Source: Deltaproteobacteria bacterium (lineage in GTDB: Bacteria > Desulfobacterota > Syntrophia > Syntrophales > UBA6807). Taken from it: a DNA stretch of 45,128 nucleotides. Positions 17,615-25,970 of the stretch are shown here, one piece after another. The stretch covers positions 1 through 45,128 of the forward strand of contig JAFGQS010000063.1 in NCBI GenBank assembly GCA_016935565.1, in the 5' to 3' direction. The number at the start of each line of letters is the position of its first letter. The first letter of the stretch is position 1. The notes below the pieces were generated by a model that worked only from the letters and a program-made list of their open reading frames with translations, was not told the origin of the DNA and did not search any database. A program made the translations under genes and the position numbers.

Positions 17615-18910
17615 ATGAAGAAATATCAGGTAATTATAATTGGAGGAGGCGCAGCCGGCTTGATGGCTGCCGTCCAATCTGCCGAAGTGGGTGCTGATAC
17701 ACTCATCCTTGAAAAGATGAAGCAACCGGGACGCAAACTGCGCATAACCGGAAAGGGACGGTGCAATGTAACCAATGTAACGTCGTTGTCAGATTTCGTT
17801 GAGCATTTTGGAGCAAATGGAAAGTTTCTCCGACAGGTCTTTACCCGCTTTTTTACCGAAGACCTCATGGCCTTCCTCCACAATATGGGAGTTCCAACAA
17901 TCGTTGAAAGGGGAGGACGAGTTTTTCCAGCCAGCGGTGACGCTCAAGATGTGGTGGATGGACTGGTACGACAGGCCATCGACCACGGCGCCGACCTGCA
18001 GACGGGAATGACAGTGAATCGGCTTCTTGTCGAAGGGAAACGGGTGATCGGCGTCGAGGTACAAGAGTCCTCGGTTCCGAAGCAGAACACCAAGACAGAA
18101 CACCATCCCGGATTAAAGCGCTATTACGCAGACTCTGTTATCATCGCCACCGGTGGTGCCTCGTACCCCGCAACCGGATCGACAGGCGACGGATATCGTC
18201 TTGCAGAATCGGTGAGACATACAATCATCCCGATTCGACCTGCATTGGTGCCTCTCGAGACTGCCGGTGATGTTGCCCCCAGGTTACAGGGATTGAGCCT
18301 CCGTAATGTAACTGCCAGCGTCTGGGTCAACGGAAAAAAGCAGGCTGAGGCAATGGGAGAGCTCCTTTTCACACATTTCGGCCTGTCCGGACCGATTATC
18401 CTTTCTCTGAGTAAATACGCGGTGGACGCTCTGTGCATGAACCGGAAAGTAGCTTTTTCTATCGATCTGAAACCTGCTCTTGATTATACCAAACTGGACG
18501 GACGTCTCCTGCGAGATCTGGATGAACACGGCAAGCAGTATTTTCGTACATTACTCAAGAGTTTGCTTCCCAGAAAGTTAATCCCTGTTTGCATAGATTA
18601 TACGGGAATCCCACCGGACAAACGGGGACACCAGATAACAGTCGGGGAACGTAAGCAACTTCGTACGTGGTTAAAGGACATTCGCCTCGATATAACAGGC
18701 TACCGACCTTTTGAGGAGGCGATCATTACCGCAGGCGGGGTGGATACGCGAGAGATTGAACCGCGGACGCTTGCCTCACGGCTTGTAAAAGGACTTTATT
18801 TTGCGGGTGAAGTGCTCGATATACAGGCAGATACGGGCGGTTATAATCTGCAGGCAGCGTTTTCCACCGGGTGGGTCGCCGGTCGGCAGTGCGGATCTGT
18901 TTCAAAATAA
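17615..18910 (+). CDS. NAD(P)/FAD-dependent oxidoreductase, BaiN/RdsA (YhiN, HI0933) family
   Basis: 431 residues. The dinucleotide-binding GGGAAGLMAA starts at residue 10. The family signature PGRKLRITGKGRCNVTN (about 38-54), the second FAD contact ATGGASYPATGSTGDGY (about 180-196) and the C-terminal FAGEVLDIQADTGGYNLQ with AFSTGWVAG are all present. Length matches the family (about 400-430). BaiN of gut clostridia reduces a bile-acid double bond, but most members of the HI0933 family have no known substrate, so only the cofactor is confidently assigned. It converges on the TPR gene with a gap of 46 bp. No clear ribosome binding site is visible before the ATG. Confidence 0.92.
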   Translation: MKKYQVIIIGGGAAGLMAAVQSAEVGADTLILEKMKQPGRKLRITGKGRCNVTNVTSLSDFVEHFGANGKFLRQVFTRFFTEDLMAFLHNMGVPTIVERGGRVFPASGDAQDVVDGLVRQAIDHGADLQTGMTVNRLLVEGKRVIGVEVQESSVPKQNTKTEHHPGLKRYYADSVIIATGGASYPATGSTGDGYRLAESVRHTIIPIRPALVPLETAGDVAPRLQGLSLRNVTASVWVNGKKQAEAMGELLFTHFGLSGPIILSLSKYAVDALCMNRKVAFSIDLKPALDYTKLDGRLLRDLDEHGKQYFRTLLKSLLPRKLIPVCIDYTGIPPDKRGHQITVGERKQLRTWLKDIRLDITGYRPFEEAIITAGGVDTREIEPRTLASRLVKGLYFAGEVLDIQADTGGYNLQAAFSTGWVAGRQCGSVSK

Positions 18911-18956
18911 TATAGAAAGACCTATCGTACGGGAAATCATATTCAGCATTGTCCGG

Positions 18957-19859
18957 TTACGTTTCTGCGAGTTCCTCAAGGATTTGAAGCACTTTTTTGT
19001 TATGCGGACTCAAGGACAGGACAAAATTGAGTCTTTGGATTATTTTCTCTTTCAAAACATTATCCGGATTCGACCGATAGTATGCATACTGTATTCGAGC
19101 CAGATTGACATGGGCTTCTTCTTGAAAGGTATTGAGAGAAAGTGCGCGCTGGTAGGCAGTAACAGCCTCTTCATAATCCCCGATATCTTCGTAAATAGAG
19201 CCGAGGTTATTCCACGTTTCAGCACTATCGGGCTGCACCTTCAACACTCGTTCAAAATATGCAATAGCTTTTCTATAATCACCGATTTGGACATAAAGAT
19301 TCCCGAGGTTGAAATTTGCTTTTACATGGGTAGGATCTCTGTCGAGCACATTTTCATATTCTTGAATTGCTTCGTCAAACATATCATATCGATCATAGAG
19401 GACAGCCAGGCAGAAGATCGGCGCTACAGCATCACGATTTGCTGCAATCGTTTTACGGTACTGTTCTACAGCGCCGTAATAGTCTCCTTCCAGCTCCAGG
19501 GCCTGAGCAATGTTGAGCATCGCCTCCATATTGTCGGGGCTCAATTCTAAAGCCTTCTCGTAAATTTGCTTTGCACTTCTCGATCTGTCCATTCTCTCAT
19601 AGACATATCCCAGATTATTATAAGCTTCAGGATTGTCCGGCTCCAGCGCTACGACTTTTTCGAAACATTTCAGTGCCTCATCATAATTTTCTCTCTTGAG
19701 ATATATAAACCCCAGATTTACATAAGCATCCGTCAATGTGTCATCGAGTTTTATGCTTTCTCTATACGCTTCGACGGCTTTATCAGAATCCGGGTCAAGG
19801 GTATCGTATCGATATCCCCTGATGAAACATTCCCGTGCACGTTGTTTTGCATTCATCAT
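18957..19859 (-). CDS. TPR-repeat protein, third gene of HTH-ExeA cassette 2
   Basis: 300 residues made of about seven consecutive tetratricopeptide repeats from residue 20 to 270. Examples are AYVNLGFIYLKRENYDEAL, AYNNLGYVYERMDRSR and TWNNLGSIYEDIGDYEEAV (each given only in part). There is no signal peptide, so it is cytoplasmic or membrane-associated through partners. Like other TPR solenoids it is expected to bind a peptide or protein. It starts 45 bp after the second ExeA-like gene on the same strand, so a link to that ATPase is likely. In cassette 1 the same position holds an unrelated membrane protein. Confidence 0.85.
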   Translation of the reverse strand: MMNAKQRARECFIRGYRYDTLDPDSDKAVEAYRESIKLDDTLTDAYVNLGFIYLKRENYDEALKCFEKVVALEPDNPEAYNNLGYVYERMDRSRSAKQIYEKALELSPDNMEAMLNIAQALELEGDYYGAVEQYRKTIAANRDAVAPIFCLAVLYDRYDMFDEAIQEYENVLDRDPTHVKANFNLGNLYVQIGDYRKAIAYFERVLKVQPDSAETWNNLGSIYEDIGDYEEAVTAYQRALSLNTFQEEAHVNLARIQYAYYRSNPDNVLKEKIIQRLNFVLSLSPHNKKVLQILEELAET

Positions 19860-19904
19860 AATCGCCTTTTCAATCGTTGAATGTCATCAAGTTTTCCGTC
19901 TTTT

Positions 19905-21389
19905 TTATCCAAATTGGTTTAAAACGACGGTCCTGATTTCCCCCCATATGTGAACAGGATCATCAACATGAGAAACAATCAGCTGAGGATTTTTCTTTAA
20001 TATTTGCGCCGCCAGACTCCCGGCCATCTTGACCCGCTGTTCCCTGGTTGAATATTTTGCCTGTTCAATAACAATGTAAGGAATTTCAATATCAATAACA
20101 TATTTTCCAATTTCTAACTTTTCGATAACCCCTTCCTGTTTCACCATCTTTTCGGATATGACCTCTTGAGCTGCCTCCTTCTCCTCTTCATCCGCCGCCT
20201 CTGCCGGAGCCGTGACTTCAGGTACAGGTTCTTCAAAAACTGCCGACTCAGGAATGATCGCCTCCGATGCTTCCTCTTGAACAACTTCTTTTTCTTCTTC
20301 CTCGACCGTCTCTTCCGGTGTCACGGTTTCAGGTACAGGTTCTTCAATAATTGTCAACTCCGGAACGGCCACCTCCGTTGCAACCTCTTCCACAGGTTCC
20401 GCAGGAACAAAAGCTTCTTCCGGAAGGCTTGTCAGTTCAGCATCGGATTCCTCAGGCATCATCTCGCCGACAATTGTATACCGATCATATGCTGCATCCC
20501 TTATTTCTTCCCGTAAAACGGTTTCATCTGCTTTTTTCCTGGGTCTCCTTTTACCTACGGCAGGGCGGGTCAATCTTTTAAATCGTTCGCCGATCTGATT
20601 GACCACCTCCCCGTTAATGGCATCAAAATGGTTGGTCTCACCCGCCTTTAAAGACAATTTTGCAATCTTGTTGATGAGACGGGGAACACCCTGCTCAGAA
20701 TGCTCGTAGAGGGCGGTAACAGCATCGTCCGAAAAAATCTCCGTTGTCCCTCCTGCATGTTTCAGTCGTGTTTCAACATACGTCTTGACTAATTCCGGAG
20801 ACTCTATCTTATCAATCCTGCTGTACGTTCCGATCCGTTGAAACAGGTTGGCTCGTTTGGGATGTTCCAATCGCCGAGCCAGTTCTATTTGCCCGGCCAG
20901 AACCATGGTAAAAAGATTATTTTGATCTTGCTGCATATTGGTGAGCAGCCGTAAGCTTTCGAGATTCGCAGGTGTGATTGCATTTGCCTCATCAATAAAG
21001 ATAACAACCCGCTTACCCTCATCTAATGTCTCAAACAAGAGTTTGTTAAAGGTTTCTAAAAGATCGACTTTTCTTTTTTCCGTACATTGTGTCCCGGTGA
21101 GCTGACCTATGATTTCCCGTAAGAGCTGAATAAAGCTGATGCCGGGATTGGTAACGAGAGCCATCCTGTACTTATCCTGATCGAGGGAATCGATTATCAT
21201 ACGAATCGACATCGTTTTACCCAGACCGACATCACCAACGATTACGGCAATGCATTCATCTCCTTCTTCAATACCGAACAGCGTTTCCGCTATGGCGCTT
21301 TCCATCGATGCATGACAGTCTACATACATGGAAGGGTCAGGCACATTATCAAACGGAGGTTTGTTAAGATTCCAATATTCATAATACAT
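19905..21389 (-). CDS. ExeA-like AAA ATPase with acidic repeat linker (cassette 2)
   Basis: 494 residues, a clear paralogue of the protein at 14544-15959: the same opening (YWNLNKPPFDNVPDPSMY), Walker A GDVGLGKT, Walker B VVIFIDEAN, HPKRANLFQRIG and C-terminal domain ending DPVHIWGEIRTVVLNQFG. The linker (about 295-415) is very acidic and proline-rich and contains an internal duplication of about 37 residues (two copies starting EEPVPE). The duplicated DNA is seen as the same 19 bp at 20218-20236 and 20329-20347. The start at 21389 is preferred: GAGGAGG lies upstream, and its N-terminus then matches the paralogue. This gives an 11-bp overlap with the HTH gene, so translation is probably coupled. 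Confidence 0.85.
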   Translation of the reverse strand: MYYEYWNLNKPPFDNVPDPSMYVDCHASMESAIAETLFGIEEGDECIAVIVGDVGLGKTMSIRMIIDSLDQDKYRMALVTNPGISFIQLLREIIGQLTGTQCTEKRKVDLLETFNKLLFETLDEGKRVVIFIDEANAITPANLESLRLLTNMQQDQNNLFTMVLAGQIELARRLEHPKRANLFQRIGTYSRIDKIESPELVKTYVETRLKHAGGTTEIFSDDAVTALYEHSEQGVPRLINKIAKLSLKAGETNHFDAINGEVVNQIGERFKRLTRPAVGKRRPRKKADETVLREEIRDAAYDRYTIVGEMMPEESDAELTSLPEEAFVPAEPVEEVATEVAVPELTIIEEPVPETVTPEETVEEEEKEVVQEEASEAIIPESAVFEEPVPEVTAPAEAADEEEKEAAQEVISEKMVKQEGVIEKLEIGKYVIDIEIPYIVIEQAKYSTREQRVKMAGSLAAQILKKNPQLIVSHVDDPVHIWGEIRTVVLNQFG

Positions 21390-21921
21390 AAGACTTAACC
21401 TCCTCGCTTCGGGCAAGATATTCGAGAACGTCTTCCAGCGAGAAACGCCTCCGTCTGCCCATCTTATAACTTCTCATCTGCTTTTCCCTCACGAGTTTCA
21501 TTAAGAACCATTTACTGACCTGCAGCATCCGACACACTTCATCAGGCTTAAGCATCGTTACCGCATGCGCCTTCTGTACATAAAAATTGAGAATAAGTTG
21601 TCCACTTTCTCCTTGATGCACATCGAGCGAAAGATTGCCTGATGTTTGATTCAATAAAGCTCTGACATATTGATTCGATTGCACCATTTCCGATTGCTCA
21701 GGGGTTAATTCAAACGAGAGTATCTGATCACTTTCAGAAGCACGGACCTCGGGAGGGCTGTCTTCTGCTTCATCCCAGCGAATGGTCGCGGGCATTGAAC
21801 TCGATGATAACACGGCCGACCCTCCAGCTTCTCTCATATTAAAACCGGTTATAGACGGTGTTCTATCATCTATTGTTCTAGTTTCTTTCTTTCTTCTTTT
21901 AACGATGCAGATCTTTTCCAT
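21379..21921 (-). CDS. excisionase-type HTH protein (cassette 2)
   Basis: 180 residues from ATG 21921, chosen because GAGAGGGG precedes it and the protein then starts MEKICIVKRRKK exactly like its cassette-1 paralogue. The region after this peptide differs in length and sequence. The shared parts are LTPEQS (72-77), LNFYV (111-115) and the C-terminal HTH (124-170): LKPDEVCRMLQVSK, then YKMGRRRRFSLEDVLEYL. The conserved N-terminal basic peptide is too short for a domain and may be a DNA contact or a docking tail. The upstream 21 residues of the longer frame are rejected. Confidence 0.75.
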   Translation of the reverse strand: MEKICIVKRRKKETRTIDDRTPSITGFNMREAGGSAVLSSSSMPATIRWDEAEDSPPEVRASESDQILSFELTPEQSEMVQSNQYVRALLNQTSGNLSLDVHQGESGQLILNFYVQKAHAVTMLKPDEVCRMLQVSKWFLMKLVREKQMRSYKMGRRRRFSLEDVLEYLARSEEVKSYVL

Positions 21922-22463
21922 ACCCCTCTCGTCTGATGTTTTATTCTTTATGAAACCGTCACACGACAGTTTATCACTTATCATAGTTACAGATTATCGT
22001 CTATGAATCTCCGTGAATTGAATGTTCCGGTGCACATATATCAATCAGGAGACATTAATTATATCGGTTCATTGCAGGATTAAATTGATTATTTTTTTAA
22101 CATAACGATGGTAATTTTTCAATGAGGCTGCTATTCCGACAGGAACATGACATTTTTCGTCGTCATAGGCAGTATTATTGGTCCGGCATTCTGAATACCA
22201 TCAGCGCACTCTATCTCTGATTTTTTTGTCCATAAATGGCCCGCAGTCTTTGTGATTTTTTTAAAACCAGTTTTTTTATGCCGCTGTTTCTGTTAAAAGA
22301 GACCGACTCACTTGCTATTGAGAAATTCGGAATATTATTATAGGGTATTACGTGATAATTGAAGGTGATTGAGTAATAATTGTTGATCACATCACAACGA
22401 TGTTATGAGACGGTTATCAATATATCAACCTATCAGCAACAATATGGATATACAGGTATTCTT
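21922..22463. other. divergent intergenic region between cassette 2 and the Na/Pi transporter
   Basis: 542 bp, AT-rich, holding the promoters of both directions. I see no gene and no RNA. Runs of seven T occur near 22255-22290. Four degenerate 7-bp half-sites in 11-bp phase begin at 22389, 22400, 22411 and 22422 (ACATCAC, ATGTTAT, CGGTTAT, ATATCAA). They are too weak and too close to the ATG to call a Pho box. Confidence 0.4.
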
Positions 22464-24071
22464 ATGGATTTCAATGTTATTCTAGGAGTCATCGGGGGTT
22501 TGGGACTCTTTCTTTTCGGGATTCACATTCTCAGTGATTCACTGAAAAAACTTTCTTTGGGCCTGCTGAAAGACCTCCTGGAAAAAATTACATCCAATCG
22601 AGTTAAATCCGCCCTGGTGGGGGTCTTTGTCACTTCGATCATACAAAGTTCCAGCGCCACCTCGGTCCTGCTCATCGGATTTTTAAACGCGGGACTCATA
22701 ACACTGACTGCGGCACTCCCCGTTATTTTCGGAGCCAATATCGGTACAACGATCACGGCCCAGTTGATCGCCTTTAAATTAACCAAGTCGGCTTTCTTGT
22801 TCGTCTTTATTGGTGCTCTGATTTATCTGTTTGCAAAGAAAAACAAGAACAAGAACAAAGGCCTTGCAATCCTGGGGTTCGGAATTCTCTTTCTGGGACT
22901 TGCCACAATGAGTTCCTCCGTTAAGCCGCTGGCGGGTAACGAGACGATTACAAATCTCTTCGTTCATTTCGGGACGAACCCATTCCTCGGAATTCTCATG
23001 GGGTTACTCGTTACCGTTATTCTGCAGAGCAGCAGTACCACCATCGGAATGGTGATCGCCTTTGCTTCCGTCGGATTACTCGACTTACCGTCTTCTGTGT
23101 ACCTGGTCCTCGGAGACAACATCGGCACGTGTATCACCGCAATTATTGCCAGTATCGGCGGGAAACTCGCCAGCAAGCGACTCGCTCTGGGTCATTCTCT
23201 ATTTAACATCATCGGAACAATAATCGTCTTTCCGTTTATCCCCTTGTACCTCCACTACATACCGATGATCTCAGGCGATATTGCACGGCAAATCGCCAAC
23301 ACCCACACTATTTTCAATGTGGTGAATACTATTATCCTGCTCCCGTTTATACCGCTTTTCATTAAACTTCTCGACAAGATGGTCCCCGGCAGAGACTATG
23401 AAAAGAAAGAAGCGAAATTTCTCGACAGGAATCTGCTGAGTACACCCCATATGGCTCTCAGGGCTGTCATTAAGGAACTCTCTCTTATGCTGAGCATCTG
23501 TCAGGACATGCTGGAAAAGGCCCGAATGTGTACAGTAGAGTATAATCATAAGCTCAAAAATGAGATTACCATGGATGAAGAATCCGTCGACGATATGCAG
23601 AGACATATCACGGAATACCTGGTTGAAATCACACAGAACGAACTGACGGATAGACAGAGAAGGTTGGTTCCGGCATTGCTCCACAGCGTTAATGACCTTG
23701 AAAAAGTGGGCGATTACTGTGAAGGTATCGTCACATTAGCCCAGAGGGCCTATGAGCACAATCTGAGCTTTTCCGAACCGGCCAGTGTGGAACTTGAAAA
23801 ATTATTCGATAAAACGACTACGCTGATGAGACAAACCAAGAAAGCGATGGATTTTAATGATCAGAAAGCGGCAACCATTACCTTAAACATCGAACGGGAA
23901 ATTGATGAACTGATCAATAAGTATAAACTCAACCATCTTATGAGACTTGAAGAAGGTGTGTGTATCAGTGATGCCGGTCTCATCTATTCGGATATTCTTA
24001 CCGATATCGGAAGGATGAATGATCACCTCTGTAACATTACCAAAGGCATCCTGCACATCGGAAAACGGTAA
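22464..24071 (+). CDS. Na/Pi cotransporter II-family protein with C-terminal PhoU-like domain
   Basis: 535 residues from ATG 22464. There are two inverted Na/Pi repeats, each with the QSSS motif: SIIQSSSATSVLLIGF near residue 69 and VILQSSSTTIGMVIAF near 190. Further paired motifs are ANIGTTIT and DNIGTCIT. About eight membrane segments occupy residues 5-320. Residues 345-530 are a helical PhoU-like domain (ELSLMLSICQDMLEKA, then NDLEKVGDYCEGI). This is the NptA/YjbB architecture; the protein carries phosphate across the inner membrane driven by Na+ or exports it. The longer frame from 22380 adds 28 residues of no family character. The neighbours support a phosphate role. Confidence 0.92.
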   Translation: MDFNVILGVIGGLGLFLFGIHILSDSLKKLSLGLLKDLLEKITSNRVKSALVGVFVTSIIQSSSATSVLLIGFLNAGLITLTAALPVIFGANIGTTITAQLIAFKLTKSAFLFVFIGALIYLFAKKNKNKNKGLAILGFGILFLGLATMSSSVKPLAGNETITNLFVHFGTNPFLGILMGLLVTVILQSSSTTIGMVIAFASVGLLDLPSSVYLVLGDNIGTCITAIIASIGGKLASKRLALGHSLFNIIGTIIVFPFIPLYLHYIPMISGDIARQIANTHTIFNVVNTIILLPFIPLFIKLLDKMVPGRDYEKKEAKFLDRNLLSTPHMALRAVIKELSLMLSICQDMLEKARMCTVEYNHKLKNEITMDEESVDDMQRHITEYLVEITQNELTDRQRRLVPALLHSVNDLEKVGDYCEGIVTLAQRAYEHNLSFSEPASVELEKLFDKTTTLMRQTKKAMDFNDQKAATITLNIEREIDELINKYKLNHLMRLEEGVCISDAGLIYSDILTDIGRMNDHLCNITKGILHIGKR

Positions 24072-24388
24072 TACCACCGCCTGGATCGTTGGATCGTGCA
24101 TCTACGGGTGGATATGCCGATCATTATCCTGTAATACCAACCCTGCCGCGGCATTGTGGCGTCCCAAAACACAACCGGGACATAAGAGCCATTCCCGGTT
24201 CTGAACCTATTTCCTGCCATACAAGAAAAGTACATCACGTATCGGGCAATCGCGTATAAACCGATACCGGTGGTGTCCTTTGAAGATCTTTTTTTGCACA
24301 TTCGTAACACATTCCTCATTAAATCTTAACATGCCGCTGTTATGCTGATTGCCAACAGATACTACCTTATACAATGAAGGAGCATTGC
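24072..24388. other. intergenic region with inverted repeat and Pho-box-like array
   Basis: 317 bp without a gene. An 8-bp inverted repeat, AACCGGGA (24173-24180) with TCCCGGTT (24193-24200), could be a terminator-like hairpin for the transporter gene, although no U tract follows. The Pho-box-like array for the next gene is listed separately. Confidence 0.45.
24302..24346 (+). promoter_or_regulatory. candidate PhoB box and -10 for the HAD fusion gene
   Basis: Three 7-bp half-sites spaced exactly 11 bp apart: TCGTAAC (24302), TCCTCAT (24313) and TCTTAAC (24324), with 4-bp spacers. TCGTAAC is identical to a half-site in the pstS array. A weaker TTTTTGC lies in phase at 24291. Ten bases after the last half-site is TATGCT (24341-24346), a fair -10. 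In known PhoB promoters the box replaces the -35 at just this distance. The ATG is 42 bp further on. Confidence 0.55.
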
Positions 24389-25888
24389 ATGAATGAGTGG
24401 ATGCACAAACTTGCAGTTCATTATGAATCCGTCAAGCAAACCTATTCGCATGATAAACTGATTATTCTTTTTGATATCGACGGCACCATATTGGACATGC
24501 GTTACATGATTCTCTACGTTTTGAGATCATATGACCACTATCACGACACGCGCTATTTCAAGAATCTCCGTATTTCCGATATCACGATTCACGAAAGCAA
24601 TATCAACGATTTTCTGCTGGAAATACTGCCGGCACCTGATGAGTGGCAGGTCATCAGTGACTGGTGTATGCATCACTGTTGGTCGACATCAGCCATTCTT
24701 GAATCGCATCGCCCGTTTGCCGGCGTTATGGAAGTGATCCGGTGGTTTCAGATACAACCGAACACATTTGTCGGCCTCAATACGGGAAGACCGGATTTCG
24801 TTAAGCGCGATACTCTGCATTCATTAAACAGAATCGGCATGAAACATAAGGTACATTTTTATGATGACCTTGTTTTTATGAATCCCGGCGGATGGAAAAG
24901 CGACATACCACAGGTAAAGGCAGCCGGTATTCAGTATTTCAAAAATGCAGGATACCGTGTCTTTGCATTCATCGATAATGAACCGGAGAACCTCAGTGTT
25001 GTGTCCGAGGTCGATCCCAACAATGAAATCCTCCTACTTCACGCGGACACGATTTTCAAATCAAAACGTGTCACAATTCCTTCAAGCGCAATCAGTGGCA
25101 ATACATATGACATAAAAGAACTGGTTAACAAGGATAAAATCCCGTCGCACACACAATTTGTGTGGCACAGCATCAATAGTAGTGAAAATCTAAAGCAGTT
25201 TCTGCAGTCCAATGTGACATGGGCGGAATTTTCCATTTGTCTCGACGTCGTTCGGGAAAGCATCATACTATATGATGACGTTCTTGATCATATTCAGCGT
25301 CCATATGGAGAAGACTGTATTTCCCTCGAGGAACTGTTGGTACATTTTCAAGGTTCGAATAAGTCCATGAAACTCGACCTGAAAGAAAACGGACTGCTTT
25401 TAGATAAAGTCGTTGACCTGCTGCAACGTTTTGAGTTCGATAACTCTCATCTCTGGTTTAATGGAAAAATAGAGACCCTCAAAGAAAAAGGGTTTCGAAA
25501 GATAGCCAAGGCGTTTCCCGGATCGATCATACAATGTCCCATTGATTATATGGTCCCTCTTATCATGAGTATACCTTCCAGGGCACTTTCAATTCTCGAT
25601 ATGTTCCATGACTGGGGAATCAATCGATTTTCGGTCAGCTGGAAAACACCGGATCTCCATCTTGTTCTCGATAAAATCGACACCTGGGGCTTCGAAATCA
25701 ACATTTACAACATACCCGACCTCGAATCATTCCTGAAGGCGGTATTACTCTTGCCGACATCGGTAACGACAGATTTTACCTTCTTACGGTGGACGCATCA
25801 AAAAAACCATCATGTTTATAACGGCGATAATCACAGACTTCCGGTCATCACGATTCCGGAACATGAACAGGGAATCAATGGACGGTAA
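24389..25888 (+). CDS. HAD-like phosphatase fused to a menorin/GDPD-like TIM-barrel domain
   Basis: 499 residues from ATG 24389 (AAGGAG six bases upstream). Residues 1-220 are HAD-like: motif I FDIDGTI at about 29-35, motif II LNTGRPDF near 130, a Lys in GGWKSDIPQVK, and FIDNEPEN as motif IV near 198. Residues 250-480 resemble the menorin/FAM151 family (DUF2181), distant relatives of glycerophosphodiester phosphodiesterases. WHSINSSENLKQFL matches their WxHxxNS opening, followed by AEFSICLDV, KSMKLDLKEN, LWFNG and later barrel strands. The catalytic His of GDPD enzymes is not obvious. There is no signal peptide. A phosphate-ester hydrolase of two steps is a reasonable inference, supported by the Pho-box-like array upstream. 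Confidence 0.7.
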   Translation: MNEWMHKLAVHYESVKQTYSHDKLIILFDIDGTILDMRYMILYVLRSYDHYHDTRYFKNLRISDITIHESNINDFLLEILPAPDEWQVISDWCMHHCWSTSAILESHRPFAGVMEVIRWFQIQPNTFVGLNTGRPDFVKRDTLHSLNRIGMKHKVHFYDDLVFMNPGGWKSDIPQVKAAGIQYFKNAGYRVFAFIDNEPENLSVVSEVDPNNEILLLHADTIFKSKRVTIPSSAISGNTYDIKELVNKDKIPSHTQFVWHSINSSENLKQFLQSNVTWAEFSICLDVVRESIILYDDVLDHIQRPYGEDCISLEELLVHFQGSNKSMKLDLKENGLLLDKVVDLLQRFEFDNSHLWFNGKIETLKEKGFRKIAKAFPGSIIQCPIDYMVPLIMSIPSRALSILDMFHDWGINRFSVSWKTPDLHLVLDKIDTWGFEINIYNIPDLESFLKAVLLLPTSVTTDFTFLRWTHQKNHHVYNGDNHRLPVITIPEHEQGINGR

Positions 25889-25970
25889 CGATTGCTTCGA
25901 TATCAATGTAAGTACTCCTGCACACTCTCTTCGTGTTTCACGTACCATCGCAGGAAGGAGACCTTGATTT

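Noticed and set aside
18801-19550. 249-residue frame antisense to the TPR gene
   Set aside because: Shadow of the repeat structure of the TPR gene; composition rich in Ile, Phe and Cys with no domain pattern.
22389-22428. Pho-like half-sites before the Na/Pi transporter
   Set aside because: Four in-phase units match at only about five of seven positions each, and the last is 35 bp from the ATG, leaving little room for a promoter.
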